Assembly (NCBI GenBank): GCA_017632495.1 | Contig: JAGBRG010000132.1 | Location: forward strand, 1-5,496 | DNA from: Spirochaetales bacterium | GTDB lineage: Bacteria; Spirochaetota; Spirochaetia; Sphaerochaetales; Sphaerochaetaceae | Direction: 5' to 3' | Length of the DNA stretch: 5,496 nt | Shown here: positions 5,033 through 5,496 of the stretch, one piece after another | Layout of the letters: each line of letters opens with the position of its first letter | Numbering within the stretch: the first letter of the stretch is position 1 | Position numbers and translations under genes: made by a program | The notes under the pieces: generated by a model | What the model saw: the letters and a program-made list of their open reading frames with translations, nothing else | What the model was told of the DNA's origin: nothing | The model's database searches: none

Positions 5033-5496
5033 CGTTCAGCAGACAAAGTTCAACAAGGGAGCCATTATCGTATTGTGTTTCATAGTCGCGATGGTGGGTG
5101 TCACATTCCTGAAAATCGATTTCAGGATCAAGATTGCAGCCGATGTTGCGCTTTTGCTGATATTCCTTTTCATCAGACGCGGCTACCTGTTCTTCTACAG
5201 GGCAGCTGTGGCATACAGAAAGGACAATGAACAGAAGATCTGGTCCAATTTCGAAAAGGCTCTGAAAGCAGGAGTCGATTTTGACAGAAAGGTCCAGATC
5301 GGGTCTCTTTACATCCAGCGCGGAGATGCAGAGCGCGGTGTCCAGATTCTTGAGTCCGTGATGGCCAGCCCAAAAGCCGGTCCGTTTGCTTCCAAGGCAG
5401 CGATAATCTGCTCCATGGGATATTGGCGCCTCGGTGAGAAGGACAAGGCCATAAAGACGCTTGAGGATCTTAGCGAAAGCGGAATCAGGGACGACA
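5025..5496 (+). CDS. Membrane-anchored, TPR-like protein, truncated by window edge
   Basis: An open frame from ATG 5025 to the right edge (157 codons visible, no stop). It begins inside queH, whose TAA is 5030-5032. A strong ribosome site, GAGGGGG (5012-5018), lies six bases before the ATG within the queH coding end, so translational coupling is likely. The N-terminus has two membrane segments: GAIIVLCFIVAMVGVTFL (12-29) and roughly residues 35-50, followed by RRGYLFFYRAAVAYRKDN. From about residue 62 the protein is soluble and helical with paired-helix spacing typical of tetratricopeptide-like repeats, such as KVQIGSLYIQRGDAERGVQI and ASKAAIICSMGYWRLGEKDK. Such proteins usually scaffold protein-protein contacts at the membrane. 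No specific function can be given, and a role linked to queuosine is not implied by the overlap alone. Confidence 0.85.
   Translation, partial: MPNVQQTKFNKGAIIVLCFIVAMVGVTFLKIDFRIKIAADVALLLIFLFIRRGYLFFYRAAVAYRKDNEQKIWSNFEKALKAGVDFDRKVQIGSLYIQRGDAERGVQILESVMASPKAGPFASKAAIICSMGYWRLGEKDKAIKTLEDLSESGIRDD

Overview
This is a chromosome-like bacterial window of moderate GC content, with housekeeping and accessory genes in compact, mostly divergent or overlapping arrangements. No ribosomal or other strong lineage marker is present. QueH (a non-orthologous replacement of QueG), an RluA-type synthase with a long Cys-containing N-terminal domain, a MATE transporter and an MgtC/SapB protein would together suit an anaerobic or host-associated bacterium. 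A spirochaete such as Treponema is one possibility, but the window does not settle it. The tRNA gene does not encode its CCA end.

Layout, left to right. Positions 1-476 (minus) hold the N-terminal part of an HSL-type alpha/beta-hydrolase that runs off the left edge. Between it and the next gene is a very compact divergent promoter pair whose -35 boxes are the same bases. Positions 574-1308 (plus) hold an MgtC/SapB-family membrane protein. Positions 1309-1829 contain no convincing protein gene but much structure: short direct repeats of a GGGACTTG motif, a three-tier nested inverted repeat (1345-1440), a terminator hairpin, tRNA-Leu(CAA) on the minus strand with its own promoter, and a 12-unit, 9-bp tandem repeat.

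Positions 1830-4384 (minus) are a two-gene operon: a MATE-family exporter first, then an RluA-family pseudouridine synthase. The stop and start codons overlap (ATGA), so the two are probably translationally coupled. A roughly 105-bp AT-rich divergent spacer follows. Positions 4490 to the end (plus) hold queH (epoxyqueuosine reductase), overlapped by 8 bp by a membrane-anchored, TPR-like protein that runs off the right edge.

Two genes plus the tRNA concern tRNA/rRNA function (pseudouridylation, queuosine synthesis, leucine decoding), but they are not arranged as one pathway. The least ordinary DNA lies between the mgtC-like gene and the pseudouridine synthase: the tRNA-end repeats, the nested palindrome, and a minisatellite whose internal variation is entirely synonymous in one minus-strand reading frame, (Tyr-Gln-Ala)12. 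I found no convincing new multi-gene system.
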